Source of the DNA: Streptomyces sp. CA-278952
Lineage (GTDB): Bacteria; Actinomycetota; Actinomycetes; Streptomycetales; Streptomycetaceae
Reading direction: 5' to 3'
DNA length: 64,000 nucleotides
Assembly: GCF_028747205.1 (NCBI RefSeq)
Contig: NZ_CP112880.1
Span: 1,922,001 to 1,986,000, forward strand
The translations under genes and the position numbers were made by a program. Positions 55,483 to 64,000 of this stretch are shown piece after piece (position 1 is the first letter of the stretch; each line of letters starts with the position of its first letter). The notes beneath the pieces were generated by a model. It searched no databases, was not told where the DNA came from, and saw nothing but the letters and a program-made list of their open reading frames with translations.

Positions 55483-57183
55483 CTACTCGACGCCGATGAG
55501 CAGGGGGGCGCGCTGGTGCCCGCCCCGGTAGACCACGGTGTCCACGGCGAGGTAGCCGTCGCGCACGTGCTCCTCCAGCGCGTCGGCCAGCGCGTCGGGG
55601 ACGTCCTCGCCGAGGACGAGGGTGACCAGCTCGCCGCCCGCCGCCAGCATCCGGTCGAGGACGGTGCGGGCGGTGGCCGGGACGTCGGCGCCGATCACGG
55701 CCACGTCGCCGTCGATCAGGCCGAGGATGTCCCCGGCCTGGCAGATCCCGGCCATGGTCCACGACTGGCGCTCCGCGACGGCCAGTTCGGCGTACCGGGT
55801 GGCGCCGGCGGCCGCGGTCATGGCGACCACGTCCTCGTCGAAGCCCCGGTCGGGCTCGTGGACGGCGAGGGCGGCGATGCCCTGGACGGCGGCCCGGGTG
55901 GGGACGAGGGCGACCCGGACCCCCTCGGTCCTGGCCTGTTCGGCGGCCGCGGCGGCGGTGTGGCGCAGGGCCGCGTCGTTGGGCAGCAGCACCACCTCAC
56001 GGGCGTGGGCGCGCCGGATGGCGTCGACCAGTTCGCCGCTGGCGGGCGGTTCGCCGGGGCGGGCGATCACGGTGGTGGCGCCGGCCTCGGTGCAGAGCCC
56101 GGCCAGTCCGTCGCCGGGAACCACGACGACGACGGCGCGCTGGGTGGGTTCGGCCTGGACGCGGAGGTCGTGGCCGCTCTCGGTGGCGAAGTGGGTGATC
56201 CGGATGCGGTACGGCCGCCCGGCCTCGACGCCCGCCTCCACGGCCGCCCCGGCGTCGTCGACGTGGACGTGGACGTGCCAGAGCCCGTCGCCGCCCACCA
56301 CGACCAGGGAGTCGCCCAGCGCGTCCAGCCGGGTGCGCAGCCGGGCCACCTGCTCGTCCCGGGCCTCCAGGAGGTAGATCACCTCGAACGCGGGCCCGGC
56401 GCCCCCGTCCTCGGGACAGTCGAGCGCCCCCTCCCCCGGCAGAGCGCCTCCCTCCACCGGGGTGCCCCCCACCGGCAGGCCCACCACGGAGCCGCCGTCC
56501 ACGGGCGCGGGCGTCCTCCCGGGCCCGGTACGGGGCCCCCGTGCCGGAGCCTGCCCGGTCACGGTCTCCACCAGCGCGCCCAGTACCGCGACCAGTCCCC
56601 GGCCCCCGGCATCGACCACGCCCGCCCGGCCGAGGACGGCGAGTTGCTCGGGTGTCTTCGCGAGGGCCGCGAGTGCTCCGGCGTACGCGGCGTGCACGAC
56701 GGCGCGCAGGTCAGGTTCCTCGCCCCCGGCGGCCTCGGCGGCAGCGGCGGCGACGGTGAGCACGGTGCCCTCGACGGGGTGGGCGACGGCCCGGCGGGCG
56801 GCGTCGGCGGCCCGGGTGAGGGCGAGGCGCAGGTGAGCCGCGTCGCCCCCGTCGGCCAGCACCCCGGCCATGCCGCGCAGCAGCTGGGCCAGGATGGTGC
56901 CGGAGTTCCCTCGGGCGCCGATCAGGGCGCCGTGCGCCATGGCGCGTACGACGTCGGCGGTGGCGGGCGCGGTGGCTCGGGTCTCGTGCGCGGCGAACAC
57001 CGCTTCGACGGCCGCGTGGGCGGACTCGACGGTCAGATAGAGGTTGGTGCCGGTGTCCCCGTCGGCGATGGGATAGACGTTGATCGCGTCGATCTCCGCG
57101 CGCTCCCGGCCCAGGGCCTCCAGGGCCAGTGAGCACCACGTGCGCACCGCGACGGCGTTCAGATCGTCGGGGAGCTGCGGCAC
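55483..57183 (-). CDS. DAK2 domain protein (FakA/YloV-like)
   Basis: The product is 566 aa. An N-terminal DhaL/DAK2 ATP-binding domain includes INVYPIADGDTGTNLYLTVE (the DxDxG metal site) and RGNSGTILAQLLRG. A middle and a C-terminal DegV-like-partner (YloV) domain follow. In firmicutes FakA phosphorylates fatty acids presented by FakB; no FakB is in the window. GTG 57183 has a perfect AGGAGG site, better than the upstream start. It lies 57 bp before recG, a common actinobacterial pairing, and is divergent from rpmB. Confidence 0.88.
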   Translation of the reverse strand: MPQLPDDLNAVAVRTWCSLALEALGRERAEIDAINVYPIADGDTGTNLYLTVESAHAAVEAVFAAHETRATAPATADVVRAMAHGALIGARGNSGTILAQLLRGMAGVLADGGDAAHLRLALTRAADAARRAVAHPVEGTVLTVAAAAAEAAGGEEPDLRAVVHAAYAGALAALAKTPEQLAVLGRAGVVDAGGRGLVAVLGALVETVTGQAPARGPRTGPGRTPAPVDGGSVVGLPVGGTPVEGGALPGEGALDCPEDGGAGPAFEVIYLLEARDEQVARLRTRLDALGDSLVVVGGDGLWHVHVHVDDAGAAVEAGVEAGRPYRIRITHFATESGHDLRVQAEPTQRAVVVVVPGDGLAGLCTEAGATTVIARPGEPPASGELVDAIRRAHAREVVLLPNDAALRHTAAAAAEQARTEGVRVALVPTRAAVQGIAALAVHEPDRGFDEDVVAMTAAAGATRYAELAVAERQSWTMAGICQAGDILGLIDGDVAVIGADVPATARTVLDRMLAAGGELVTLVLGEDVPDALADALEEHVRDGYLAVDTVVYRGGHQRAPLLIGVE

Positions 57184-57335
57184 CGATGGTCCTCCTCGAT
57201 CGGCCGTGGCGACGGACTGCACCGCAGGTTAGCCCGCCTGCCGGGGTTCCGGGCCGGACAGGGGGCGGGCGGGGCAGGGGGCCGACCCGTGGTAGTTTCG
57301 TATCTCCGAAGCAGGCGTTGTATGCTGCTCCGGTT

Positions 57336-57353
57336 GCCCGATGAGAGTCGGGC
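57336..57353 (+). promoter_or_regulatory. hairpin in rpmB leader
   Basis: GCCCGA (57336-57341) and TCGGGC (57348-57353) form a 6-bp stem with a TGAGAG loop about 87 nt before the rpmB start. Regulatory meaning is unknown. Confidence 0.35.
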
Positions 57354-57439
57354 CATTCCTCCGGTACCGCCACTTCAGTCAAATGATTCCGGCGCGCCGG
57401 ATTTCACTGTAAGTGCATCTGAAGTCTTTGGAGTGACCC

Positions 57440-57625
57440 GTGGCTGCCAACTGCGACGTTTGCGGCAAGGGGCCGAGCTTCGGCAACAGCATTTCGCACT
57501 CGCACCGCCGTACGTCCCGTCGCTGGAATCCCAACATCCAGCGCGTGCGTGCCGTGGTCGGTCGGACGCCGAAGCGGCTCAACGTCTGCACCTCGTGCAT
57601 CAAGGCCGGCAAGGTCGCGCGCTGA
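57440..57625 (+). CDS. rpmB: 50S ribosomal protein L28
   Basis: The product is 61 aa: [20 protein letters not shown] onwards, with a CDVC pair near the start and a CTSC pair near the end. This is the zinc-binding C+ form; streptomycetes also carry C-minus copies elsewhere under Zur control. GTG 57440 follows GGAG at 7 nt. It is divergent from the DAK2 gene. Confidence 0.95.
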   Translation: MAANCDVCGKGPSFGNSISHSHRRTSRRWNPNIQRVRAVVGRTPKRLNVCTSCIKAGKVAR

Positions 57626-57658
57626 CGTCCCCGTCGTAGCGCAGCCTGCCGGTTGCCC

Positions 57659-57692
57659 AAAAAGCCGGTCCACCTCGGTGGACCGGCTTTTT
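57659..57692. terminator. bidirectional intrinsic terminator, rpmB / thiD
   Basis: AAAAAGCCGGTCCACC (57659-57674) and GGTGGACCGGCTTTTT (57677-57692) are exact complements. The A/T ends give a T-run in both directions, serving convergent rpmB and thiD. Confidence 0.95.
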
Positions 57693-57710
57693 GCTGTGCT
57701 CAGGGGCTGG

Positions 57711-58532
57711 TCAGGAAGCCGGATCGGCAGCCGGGCGGGTCCGCCAGCCGTGGTCGACGGGGCCGATTCCGCCGCCGAGCGGGAAGCCGGCCTCGATCGC
57801 GCCGGTGACGTACGTCTTCGCGTCCCGTACCGCCGTGGGCACGTCCTTACCGAGCGCGAGCCCGGAGGCGATGGCCGAGGCCAGGGTGCAGCCGGTGCCG
57901 TGGGTGTGGCGGTTGTCGTGCCGGGGGGCGCGCAGCCAGTGTTCCGCGCTCCCGTCGGTGAGCAGGTCCACCGCCTCACCGGGCAGGTGGCCGCCCTTGA
58001 TCACGACCCAGCGCGGCCCGAAGGCGAGGATCTCCTCAGCGGCCCGGCGCATCCCGCTCTCGTCGGTGACCGTGACCCCGGTGAGCTGGGCCACTTCGTC
58101 GAGGTTCGGGGTGGCGACGGTGGCGACGGGCAGCAGCTTCGTCCGTACGGAATCGAGGGCCTCGGCGGCGAGCAGCGCGTCGCCGTGCTTGGAGACGCCG
58201 ACCGGGTCGACGACGACGGGGGCGTCGGTGGTGGCGAGGAGTTCGGCGACGGTCTCCACGAGGGTGGCGGAGGAGAGCATTCCGGTCTTCACGGCCTGGA
58301 CGCCGATGTCGTCGACGACGCTGCGGTACTGGGCGCGTACGGCGTCCACCGGAAGCTCCCACGCGCCCTGGACGCCGAGGGAGTTCTGTGCGGTGACAGC
58401 GGTAAGCACGCTCATGCCGTGCACGCCGAGCGCGAGCATCGTCTTCAGATCGGCCTGGATCCCCGCACCGCCGCCGGAGTCTGATCCGGCGACGGTGAGC
58501 ACGCGGGGCGGTACAGCGGTACGTATGGGCAT
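57711..58532 (-). CDS. thiD: hydroxymethylpyrimidine / phosphomethylpyrimidine kinase
   Basis: The product is 273 aa of the ribokinase fold. It phosphorylates HMP and HMP-P for thiamine synthesis and salvage. Motifs: [45 protein letters not shown] and the anion hole [21 protein letters not shown] 58532 was preferred to a TTG at 58541. It lies 36 bp after thiL, so the two form an operon. Confidence 0.94.
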   Translation of the reverse strand: MPIRTAVPPRVLTVAGSDSGGGAGIQADLKTMLALGVHGMSVLTAVTAQNSLGVQGAWELPVDAVRAQYRSVVDDIGVQAVKTGMLSSATLVETVAELLATTDAPVVVDPVGVSKHGDALLAAEALDSVRTKLLPVATVATPNLDEVAQLTGVTVTDESGMRRAAEEILAFGPRWVVIKGGHLPGEAVDLLTDGSAEHWLRAPRHDNRHTHGTGCTLASAIASGLALGKDVPTAVRDAKTYVTGAIEAGFPLGGGIGPVDHGWRTRPAADPAS

Positions 58533-58568
58533 ACGCAGCAATCTAATCCCCGCGCGCGGGTCCCCGGC

Positions 58569-59549
58569 TCACGCGCGGGGCGGGGTGTCCTCGATGGAGC
58601 CGAAGTGGTCCCAGCCGCCCTTGCTGGTCCAGGGCGCGCCGTCGACCGTGACCTGGGGCAGGGCTGAGGGGTTGAGGACCTCGCCGATCACCTTCCAGCG
58701 GGCGGGCAGCTTCACGTCCGGCGGGAAGGTCGCCACGATGGCGTGGTCCTCTCCCCCGGTCAGCACCCACTGGAGCGGGTCGACGCCTACGGCCTGGCCG
58801 ATGTCGGACATCTGCGAGGGGATGTCGATGAGGCCGGAGCGCAGGTCGATGCGGACCTTGCTGGACTCCGCGATGTGCCCGAGGTCCGCGACGAGACCGT
58901 CGCTGACGTCGGTCATCGCGGTGGCGCCGAGCCCGGCGGCGGCGGGGCCCGCGTGGTACGGCGGTTCGGGGCGGCGGTGGGCCTCGACGAAGGCGCGGGG
59001 CGAGCGGAAGCCGCGGGAGAGCACGGCGTACCCGGCGGCGGACCAGCCGAGCCAGCCGGTGACCGCGACGACGTCGCCGGGGCGGGCGCCGCCGCGGGTG
59101 ACCGGTTCATGGTTGCGCAGGTCACCGAGGGCGGTGATCGCGACGGTGATCGTGTCGCCGCCGACCACGTCGCCGCCGACCACGGCGGCGCCCGCCACCT
59201 GGCACTCGTCGCGCAGCCCGTCCATCAGTTCGGCGGCCCAGGTGACGGGGAGGTCGGCGGGGACGACGAGGCCGAGGAGCAGCGCGGTGGGCACGGCGCC
59301 CATGGCCGCGATGTCGGCGAGGTTCTGGGCGGCGGCCTTGCGGCCGACGTCGTACGCCGTCGACCAGTCACGCCGGAAGTGCCGGCCTTCCAGCAGGATG
59401 TCCGTACTGGCCACGACCCTGCGGTCGGGGGCGGCCACGACCGCGGCGTCGTCGCCGGGCCCCAGCCGTACCGCCGGAGTGGTGGTGAGCCGGGACGTGA
59501 GCTCTCTGATGAGCCCGAACTCCCCCAACTCGCCCACGGTTCCCTTCAC
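58569..59549 (-). CDS. thiL: thiamine-monophosphate kinase
   Basis: The product is 326 aa and makes TPP, the riboswitch ligand. PurM-like fold motifs: LGPGDDAAVV, STDILLEGRHF, KAAAQNLADIAAMGA, GGDVVGGDTI, and TDVSDGLVADLGHIAE. The start is GTG (VKGTVGELGEFGL). No TPP aptamer precedes it, in contrast to thiBPQ. It is followed by thiD. Confidence 0.95.
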   Translation of the reverse strand: MKGTVGELGEFGLIRELTSRLTTTPAVRLGPGDDAAVVAAPDRRVVASTDILLEGRHFRRDWSTAYDVGRKAAAQNLADIAAMGAVPTALLLGLVVPADLPVTWAAELMDGLRDECQVAGAAVVGGDVVGGDTITVAITALGDLRNHEPVTRGGARPGDVVAVTGWLGWSAAGYAVLSRGFRSPRAFVEAHRRPEPPYHAGPAAAGLGATAMTDVSDGLVADLGHIAESSKVRIDLRSGLIDIPSQMSDIGQAVGVDPLQWVLTGGEDHAIVATFPPDVKLPARWKVIGEVLNPSALPQVTVDGAPWTSKGGWDHFGSIEDTPPRA

Positions 59550-59768
59550 CGAGTCTCACCTCTCCTTTATCGCCCCGGACACCCGTCCGGGCCCCCGGTC
59601 GCGAGCCGTCTGTGCTGTCGGTACCGTCAAGAGATACGTCAACTTCTGCGCTCTGTACGCCACGCTGTGGACGTCATCCGGCCCGTAGGTCTCCCCGTGG
59701 CCCGCGGCAACGCGATAACGTGGCGTCCCTTTCCCCCACATGATCCTCGTGGCCGCCCTGGAGGTTCC

Positions 59769-60002
59769 GTGGTACAGGCGTACATCCTCATCCAGACCGA
59801 GGTGGGCAAGGCGTCGATCGTCGCCGAGACCATTTCCAAGATCCCGGGAGTCATCCAGGCAGAGGACGTCACCGGTCCGTACGACGTGATCGTGCGGGCC
59901 CAAGCCGACACCGTCGACGAACTCGGCCGCATGGTGGTCGCCAAGGTGCAGCAGGTGGACGGCATCACACGAACCCTGACCTGCCCGGTCGTCCACCTCT
60001 GA
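59769..60002 (+). CDS. stand-alone Lrp/AsnC ligand-binding (RAM) domain protein
   Basis: The product is 77 aa: VVQAYILIQTEVGKASIVAE, then PGVIQAEDVTGPYDVIVRAQ. This is the RAM domain of Lrp/AsnC regulators without any DNA-binding part. GTG 59769 has GGAGG five nt upstream. Such proteins may assemble with full Lrp regulators or bind amino acids. It is transcribed divergently from thiL and lies 20 bp before the DUF3515 gene. Confidence 0.9.
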   Translation: MVQAYILIQTEVGKASIVAETISKIPGVIQAEDVTGPYDVIVRAQADTVDELGRMVVAKVQQVDGITRTLTCPVVHL

Positions 60003-60022
60003 CCCCCGTCTAGGCTGGGCCG

Positions 60023-60511
60023 GTGACGTCATCCGCCCGCCGTTCCCGCCGCTCGATATTCCTCGGTCCGTCCGCTGCCGTGCTCGTGCTGGCCGCGGCG
60101 GGCTGTTCTCTCAGCGACGCGGGGCCCTCGATCGCGGTTCCCACGCCGTCCTCGGAGGCCGCCGCGTACTGCGAGGCCCTGCACGAGGAGCTGCCGAAGA
60201 CCGTCCTCGAACTGGAACGCAGCGACCCCTCCCCGGATTCGGAGCTGACCGCCGGCTGGGGGGACGGGGCGATCGTACTGCGCTGCGGGGTCGCCCGGCC
60301 CGCCAAGATGGACGACCCTCAGTCACAGGGCGTCGAGGCGGACGGTGTGCAGTGGATGCTGGAGGAGCCCGAGGACTCCGGTCCGCGGTTCACCACCACG
60401 TACCGCAAGGCGTACGTCGAGGTCACGCTGGACTCGACGTACGCCCACGACATCACGCCGCTGGCCGCGTTCGCCGGCCCGGTCTCGAAGACGGTACCGA
60501 GCAAGTTCTGA
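60023..60511 (+). CDS. DUF3515 family lipoprotein
   Basis: The product is 162 aa. A signal peptide with twin arginine-like SARRSRRSIF and lipobox VLAAAGC (Cys28) shows export and lipid anchoring. The mature domain includes YCEALHEELPKTV and WGDGAIVLRCGVARP, an actinobacterial family of unknown function. It is convergent with ddl. The RR-x-x-F pattern is suggestive of Tat but not conclusive. Confidence 0.88.
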   Translation: MTSSARRSRRSIFLGPSAAVLVLAAAGCSLSDAGPSIAVPTPSSEAAAYCEALHEELPKTVLELERSDPSPDSELTAGWGDGAIVLRCGVARPAKMDDPQSQGVEADGVQWMLEEPEDSGPRFTTTYRKAYVEVTLDSTYAHDITPLAAFAGPVSKTVPSKF

Positions 60512-60530
60512 AGGCCGGCCGCCGGCTTCC

Positions 60531-61706
60531 TCAGCGCAGTCCGGTGGAGCGGCTCAACGCGGCCTGGATCAGCCGGTCGACCAGCTCCGGGTAGCTGACG
60601 CCGCTCTCCTGCCACATGCGCGGGTACATGGAGATCGGGGTGAAGCCCGGCAGGGTGTTGATCTCGTTGATGACGAAGGAGCCGTCCTCGGTGAGGAAGA
60701 AGTCGGCGCGCACCAGGCCCTCGCAGGAGACGGCGTCGAAGGCCGCGACGGCGAGGCGCCGCACCTCGGCGGTCTGCTCCTCGGTGAGCGGTGCGGGCAC
60801 GAGCCCGGCGGCCGAGTCGATGTACTTGGCCTCGAAGTCGTAGAAGTCGTGCGAGGTGACCGGCGGGATCTCGGCGGGCACGCTGGCGCGCGGGCCGTCC
60901 TCGAACTCCAGCACCCCGCACTCGATCTCGCGGCCGCGCAGCAGCGACTCGACGAGGAACTTCGGGTCGTGGCGGCGGGCCTCCTCGATCGCCTCGTCGA
61001 GTCCTTCGACGGAGTCGACCTTGGTGATGCCCATCGAGGAGCCGCCGCGGGCGGGCTTGACGAACAGCGGCCAGCCGTGCTCGCCGGCGAAGTCCACGAT
61101 CCGCTCGCGGGCGGCCGCGGGGTCGTTGTCCCACTCGCGGGGGCGGACGACCTCGTACGGTCCGACCGGCAGCCCGAAGGAGAGGAAGACGCGCTTCATG
61201 TACTCCTTGTCCTGGCCGACGGCGGAGGCGAGGACACCCGCGCCGACGTAGGGCACACCGGAGAGTTCGAGGAGTCCCTGGAGGGTGCCGTCCTCCCCGT
61301 ACGGGCCGTGCAGCACGGGGAAGACGACGTCGACCTCGCCCAGCGCCTTGGGCACGGAGCCGGGTTCGCTGTAGAGGACCTCACGGCTGCCGGGGTCCAC
61401 GGAGAGCACGACGCTGCCCTCGGCGGACTCGGTGAGCCCGTCCACGTCGGGGACCTTGCGGTCGGTGATGGCCATGCGTTCGGGCTCGTCGGCGGTGAGC
61501 GCCCAGCGGCCGTCCGTCGTGATGCCGATCGGCAGGACGTCGTACTTGGTCCGGTCGATGGCCTTCATGACGGCGCCGGCCGTGACGACCGAGATGCCGT
61601 GTTCGGAGCTGCGGCCGCCGAACACGACAGCCACGCGGGGCTTGCGGCGCTGCGGCACAGGGCTCTCGGCGCGCTCAGGGCTCTGGGGGAGGTTCTCGCT
61701 GCTCAT
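60531..61706 (-). CDS. ddl: D-alanine--D-alanine ligase
   Basis: The product is 391 aa of the ATP-grasp family, joining D-Ala for peptidoglycan. Motifs: VAVVFGGRSSEHGISVVTA, HGPYGEDGTLQGLLELSGVP, FVKPARGGSSMGITKV, and the metal-binding VINEINTLPGFTPISMYPRM. The YVGAGVLAS segment is typical of D-Ala rather than D-lactate ligases, so it is not a vancomycin-resistance VanA type by my reading. It is 34 bp after gpsA. Confidence 0.95.
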   Translation of the reverse strand: MSSENLPQSPERAESPVPQRRKPRVAVVFGGRSSEHGISVVTAGAVMKAIDRTKYDVLPIGITTDGRWALTADEPERMAITDRKVPDVDGLTESAEGSVVLSVDPGSREVLYSEPGSVPKALGEVDVVFPVLHGPYGEDGTLQGLLELSGVPYVGAGVLASAVGQDKEYMKRVFLSFGLPVGPYEVVRPREWDNDPAAARERIVDFAGEHGWPLFVKPARGGSSMGITKVDSVEGLDEAIEEARRHDPKFLVESLLRGREIECGVLEFEDGPRASVPAEIPPVTSHDFYDFEAKYIDSAAGLVPAPLTEEQTAEVRRLAVAAFDAVSCEGLVRADFFLTEDGSFVINEINTLPGFTPISMYPRMWQESGVSYPELVDRLIQAALSRSTGLR

Positions 61707-61740
61707 ATCGCGATGAGCGTACCTGCTGGTAAGGGAGACG

Positions 61741-62751
61741 TCAGCGTCGCTCGGCCTTGGCGCTCCGCGACATCAGCTCCTTCACGGCGACGACCGGGGA
61801 CTTGCCCTCGTGGACGATCGAGACGACGGTCTCGGTGATGGGCATGTCGACCCCGTGCCGGCGGGCCAGGTCGAGGACCGATTCGCAGGACTTGACGCCC
61901 TCGGCGGTCTGCTTGGTGACGGCGATCGTCTCCTGGAGCGTCATGCCACGGCCGAGGTTGGTGCCGAAGGTGTGGTTGCGCGAGAGCGGCGAGGAGCAGG
62001 TGGCCACCAGGTCGCCCAGGCCCGCGAGTCCGGAGAACGTCAACGGGTCCGCGCCCATGGCCAGACCCAGTCGGGTGGTCTCGGCGAGGCCCCGGGTGAT
62101 GAGGGAGCCCTTGGTGTTGTCGCCGAGGCCCATGCCGTCCGCGATGCCGACGGCGAGGCCGATGACGTTCTTCACGGCGCCGCCGAGCTCGCAGCCGACC
62201 ACGTCGGTGTTGGTGTAGGGCCGGAAGTACGAGGTGTGGCAGGCGGCCTGGAGGCGCTGGGCGACGGACTCGTCGGCGCAGGCGACGACGGCCGCGGCGG
62301 GGCGTCGCTCGGCGATCTCCTTGGCCAGGTTGGGTCCCGACACGACGGCGATGCGGTCGGCGGAGACCTTGGTGACGTCCGCGATCACCTCGCTCATCAG
62401 CTCGGCGGAGCCCAGCTCCACGCCCTTCATCAGGGAGACCAGGACGGTGTCGGGCTCCAGGTGCGGGGCCCAGTCGGCGAGGTTGGCCCGCAGCGTCTGG
62501 GAGGGCACGACGAGAAACGCGAACTCCGCGCCGCGCAGGGCCTCGGCGGCGTCGGTGGTGGCGCGGATGGAGTCGGGGAGCGCGATGCCCGGGAGGTAGT
62601 CCGGGTTGGTGCGGGTGGTGTTGATGGTCTCGGCGACCTCGGCGCGGCGCCCCCAGAGGGTGACCTCGCAGCCCGCGTCGGCGAGGATCACGGCGAAGGC
62701 CGTACCCCATGAGCCGGTTCCGAAGACGGCTGCTTTTACGGGGTGCGTCAC
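61741..62751 (-). CDS. gpsA: NAD(P)H-dependent glycerol-3-phosphate dehydrogenase
   Basis: The product is 336 aa. The Rossmann motif is VFGTGSWGTAFAVILADAG; the signature GGAVKNVIGLAVGIADGM and catalytic region TFSGLAGLGDLVATC are intact. It supplies sn-glycerol-3-phosphate for phospholipids. It overlaps plsC as ATGA, joining two consecutive lipid-synthesis functions. Confidence 0.96.
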   Translation of the reverse strand: MTHPVKAAVFGTGSWGTAFAVILADAGCEVTLWGRRAEVAETINTTRTNPDYLPGIALPDSIRATTDAAEALRGAEFAFLVVPSQTLRANLADWAPHLEPDTVLVSLMKGVELGSAELMSEVIADVTKVSADRIAVVSGPNLAKEIAERRPAAAVVACADESVAQRLQAACHTSYFRPYTNTDVVGCELGGAVKNVIGLAVGIADGMGLGDNTKGSLITRGLAETTRLGLAMGADPLTFSGLAGLGDLVATCSSPLSRNHTFGTNLGRGMTLQETIAVTKQTAEGVKSCESVLDLARRHGVDMPITETVVSIVHEGKSPVVAVKELMSRSAKAERR

Positions 62752-63500
62752 GTGGGTCCCTTTCCCTGGGCCCTGCGCCGTTGTTCAGCACGGGCTTTGC
62801 GGTGATCGTAGAGCTCGGCGGGCGCTTTCTCGCCGCGCAGGTCCTCCAGCTCCCGGGTGACCGCCGCCATGATGACCTCGGTCGCCTCGCGGAGCACCTC
62901 GGGGGTCGGCTCCAGTCCGTAGAAGCGGCTGAGGTCGACGGGCGGTCCGGCCTGCACCTGGAGCGTCTTGCGGGGGAACAGCCGGAACTTGTTCTCCTTG
63001 GCGTAGGGCGGCACCGCGAGGTTGGCGCCCCACTGGGCGACGGGGATCACGGGCGCCTTGGTCATCAGGGCGACCCGGGCGGCCCCGGTCTTGCCGGCCA
63101 TCGGCCACATGTCGGGGTCGCGGGTGAGGGTGCCTTCGGGGTAAAAGGCGACGCACTCGCCGCGCTCGATGGCATCCACGGCGGCCCGGAAGGCGTCCAG
63201 GGCGTTGGTGGTCTCGCGGTAGACGGGGATCTGGCCGGTGCCGCGCAGCATCATCCCGACGAACGGGGTGCGGAAGAGGCCTGCCTTCGCCAGGAGCCTC
63301 GGCACCCGCCCGGTGTTGTACTGGAAGTGGCCGTAGGAGAGCGGGTCCAGATAGGAGTTGTGATTGACGGCGGTGATGAATCCGCCGTCGGCCGGAATGT
63401 GTTCCATCCCCCGCCAGTCGCGCTTGAACAGAACCACCAATGGCGGCTTGGCGATGACCGCCGCCAGGCGGTACCAGAAGCCGATTCTGCGGCGGGACAC
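62748..63500 (-). CDS. plsC: 1-acyl-sn-glycerol-3-phosphate acyltransferase
   Basis: The product is 250 aa. The HX4D motif is NHNSYLD in ITAVNHNSYLDPLSYG, and the substrate motif is YPEGTLTRD. An N-terminal hydrophobic segment suggests membrane association. It makes phosphatidic acid, the CdsA substrate. GTG 63500 follows AAGGAAGGTGTCC. Its stop overlaps the gpsA start. Several PlsC paralogues are usual in streptomycetes, so the exact acyl acceptor is not certain. Confidence 0.9.
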   Translation of the reverse strand: MSRRRIGFWYRLAAVIAKPPLVVLFKRDWRGMEHIPADGGFITAVNHNSYLDPLSYGHFQYNTGRVPRLLAKAGLFRTPFVGMMLRGTGQIPVYRETTNALDAFRAAVDAIERGECVAFYPEGTLTRDPDMWPMAGKTGAARVALMTKAPVIPVAQWGANLAVPPYAKENKFRLFPRKTLQVQAGPPVDLSRFYGLEPTPEVLREATEVIMAAVTRELEDLRGEKAPAELYDHRKARAEQRRRAQGKGPT

Positions 63501-63646
63501 TCGGACACCTTCCTTAGGAATTTCTCGACCTGCAGCCTGGCTACTGGCGGTCAAGTCTCGCCCCAGGCCCCTGCTCTGTCGAGAACACCGTACGCCTCAC
63601 GTTCGGTAGCGGACCTCCAGGTTGTCGTACCGGCAGGCGAGAATAA

Positions 63647-64000
63647 GTGCTGACGCGTACGGAGGGGGAGATCGCCACGAACACCGATCCGGCCGGGCCC
63701 TGGTCCCTGGTCGTTCCGCTGAAGCCGCTCGCACGGGCCAAGAGCCGCCTGGGGCAAGCGGCGGGGCAGGATGCGCGGCCCCGGCTGGCCCTGGCGTTCG
63801 CCCAGGACACGGTGGCCGCGGCGCTGGCCTGTTCCCTGGTCCGGGATGTGGTGGTCGTCACGGACGATGCCGTGGCCGCGGCGGCTCTTTCGGCGCTCGG
63901 GGCGCGGATCGTGCCGGACGTTCCGGGGGCCGGGCTCAACGCCGCGCTCGCGCACGGCGCACACTCCGTGCGGACCCTGCGGCCCGCCGCCGCGGTGGCC
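63647..64000 (+). CDS. cofC: 2-phospho-L-lactate guanylyltransferase CofC, N-terminal part
   Basis: The frame is open for 118 codons to the window's right edge. It reads WSLVVPLKPLARAKSRLGQA, LALAFAQDTVAAAL and VVVVTDDAVA, which match the start of CofC/FbiD enzymes that activate a 3-carbon phospho-acid with GTP in coenzyme F420 synthesis. The start is uncertain: GTG 63647 is the first usable codon but has a poor ribosome site, whereas GGAGGGGGAG lies within the frame just downstream with no normal start after it. It is divergent from plsC. Confidence 0.85.
   Translation, partial: MLTRTEGEIATNTDPAGPWSLVVPLKPLARAKSRLGQAAGQDARPRLALAFAQDTVAAALACSLVRDVVVVTDDAVAAAALSALGARIVPDVPGAGLNAALAHGAHSVRTLRPAAAVA

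Noticed and set aside
59550..59768. A possible TPP riboswitch upstream of thiL
   Set aside because: The CUGAGA and ACCC-UUUGAACCUGA blocks are absent from this gap.
60531..61706. A VanA-type D-Ala-D-Lac ligase
   Set aside because: There is no vanHAX neighbourhood, and the active-site segment resembles housekeeping D-Ala-D-Ala ligases.

Overview
The window is a stretch of Streptomyces chromosome. This is supported by very high GC with strong G/C at third codon positions, the sporulation sigma factor gene whiG, the developmental regulator nsdA, the tandem signal-peptidase cluster sipW-X-Y-Z, an RNase III gene in the position of S. coelicolor absB, and several actinobacterial hypothetical families (DUF2469, DUF3515, DUF177). 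Nearly everything is core. About 60 protein genes are called, most on the minus strand, and no canonical tRNA, rRNA, insertion sequence or CRISPR array was seen.

Layout. 1-2671: end of a cell-envelope block (START-like fragment, mannosyltransferase-like GT4, a frameshifted membrane-protein gene) next to the C-terminal scrap of a LuxR-type response regulator. 2668-6737: thiamine ABC importer thiB-thiP-thiQ under a TPP riboswitch. 6836-12647: rpsB-tsf-pyrH-frr-cdsA-rlmN, joining translation, UMP kinase, ribosome recycling and phospholipid synthesis. 12648-19817: an M23 peptidase, a TetR regulator, whiG, then dprA-yifB-yraN, DUF2469 and a Nudix hydrolase. 19814-26026: sipZ-Y-X-W, rplS, trmD, rimM, khpA, rpsP (transcribed rpsP to sipZ). 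26184-29737: a SprT-like protein, a methyltransferase and ffh. 29859-36997: nitrogen control amtB-glnK-glnD, nsdA, and a small Prim-Pol-like protein. 37086-44953: ftsY, an LLM oxidoreductase, the glcP glucose permease and smc. 45276-53010: a 70-aa coiled-coil protein, acyP, a CAP-domain protein, an HxlR regulator, mutM, rnc, rpmF, DUF177, a DivIVA-like protein, coaD, rsmD. 53149-64000: recG, a DAK2 protein, rpmB, thiD, thiL, an AsnC-ligand protein, a DUF3515 lipoprotein, ddl, gpsA, plsC and the start of cofC.

How the genes work together. Protein export is represented by the SRP protein Ffh, its receptor FtsY and four signal peptidases. Ammonium sensing runs through AmtB, the PII protein GlnK and its modifier GlnD, with a GlnR-like operator in front of amtB. 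Thiamine is covered by uptake (ThiBPQ) and by the phosphorylation steps (ThiD, ThiL). GpsA, PlsC and CdsA are three enzymes of phospholipid synthesis.

Points worth a second look: the decayed locus at 1389-2671; two clusters of DnaA-box-like motifs (12844-12919 and 18844-18880); a Prim-Pol-fold protein lacking its expected catalytic residues; low-complexity expansions in SMC (hinge) and DprA (N-terminus); a 79-nt multi-stem RNA-like element upstream of the 70-aa gene; and a perfect 16-bp inverted repeat holding the probable ribosome-binding site of the HxlR gene. All calls come from reading the sequence and remembered family knowledge; no database search was run.
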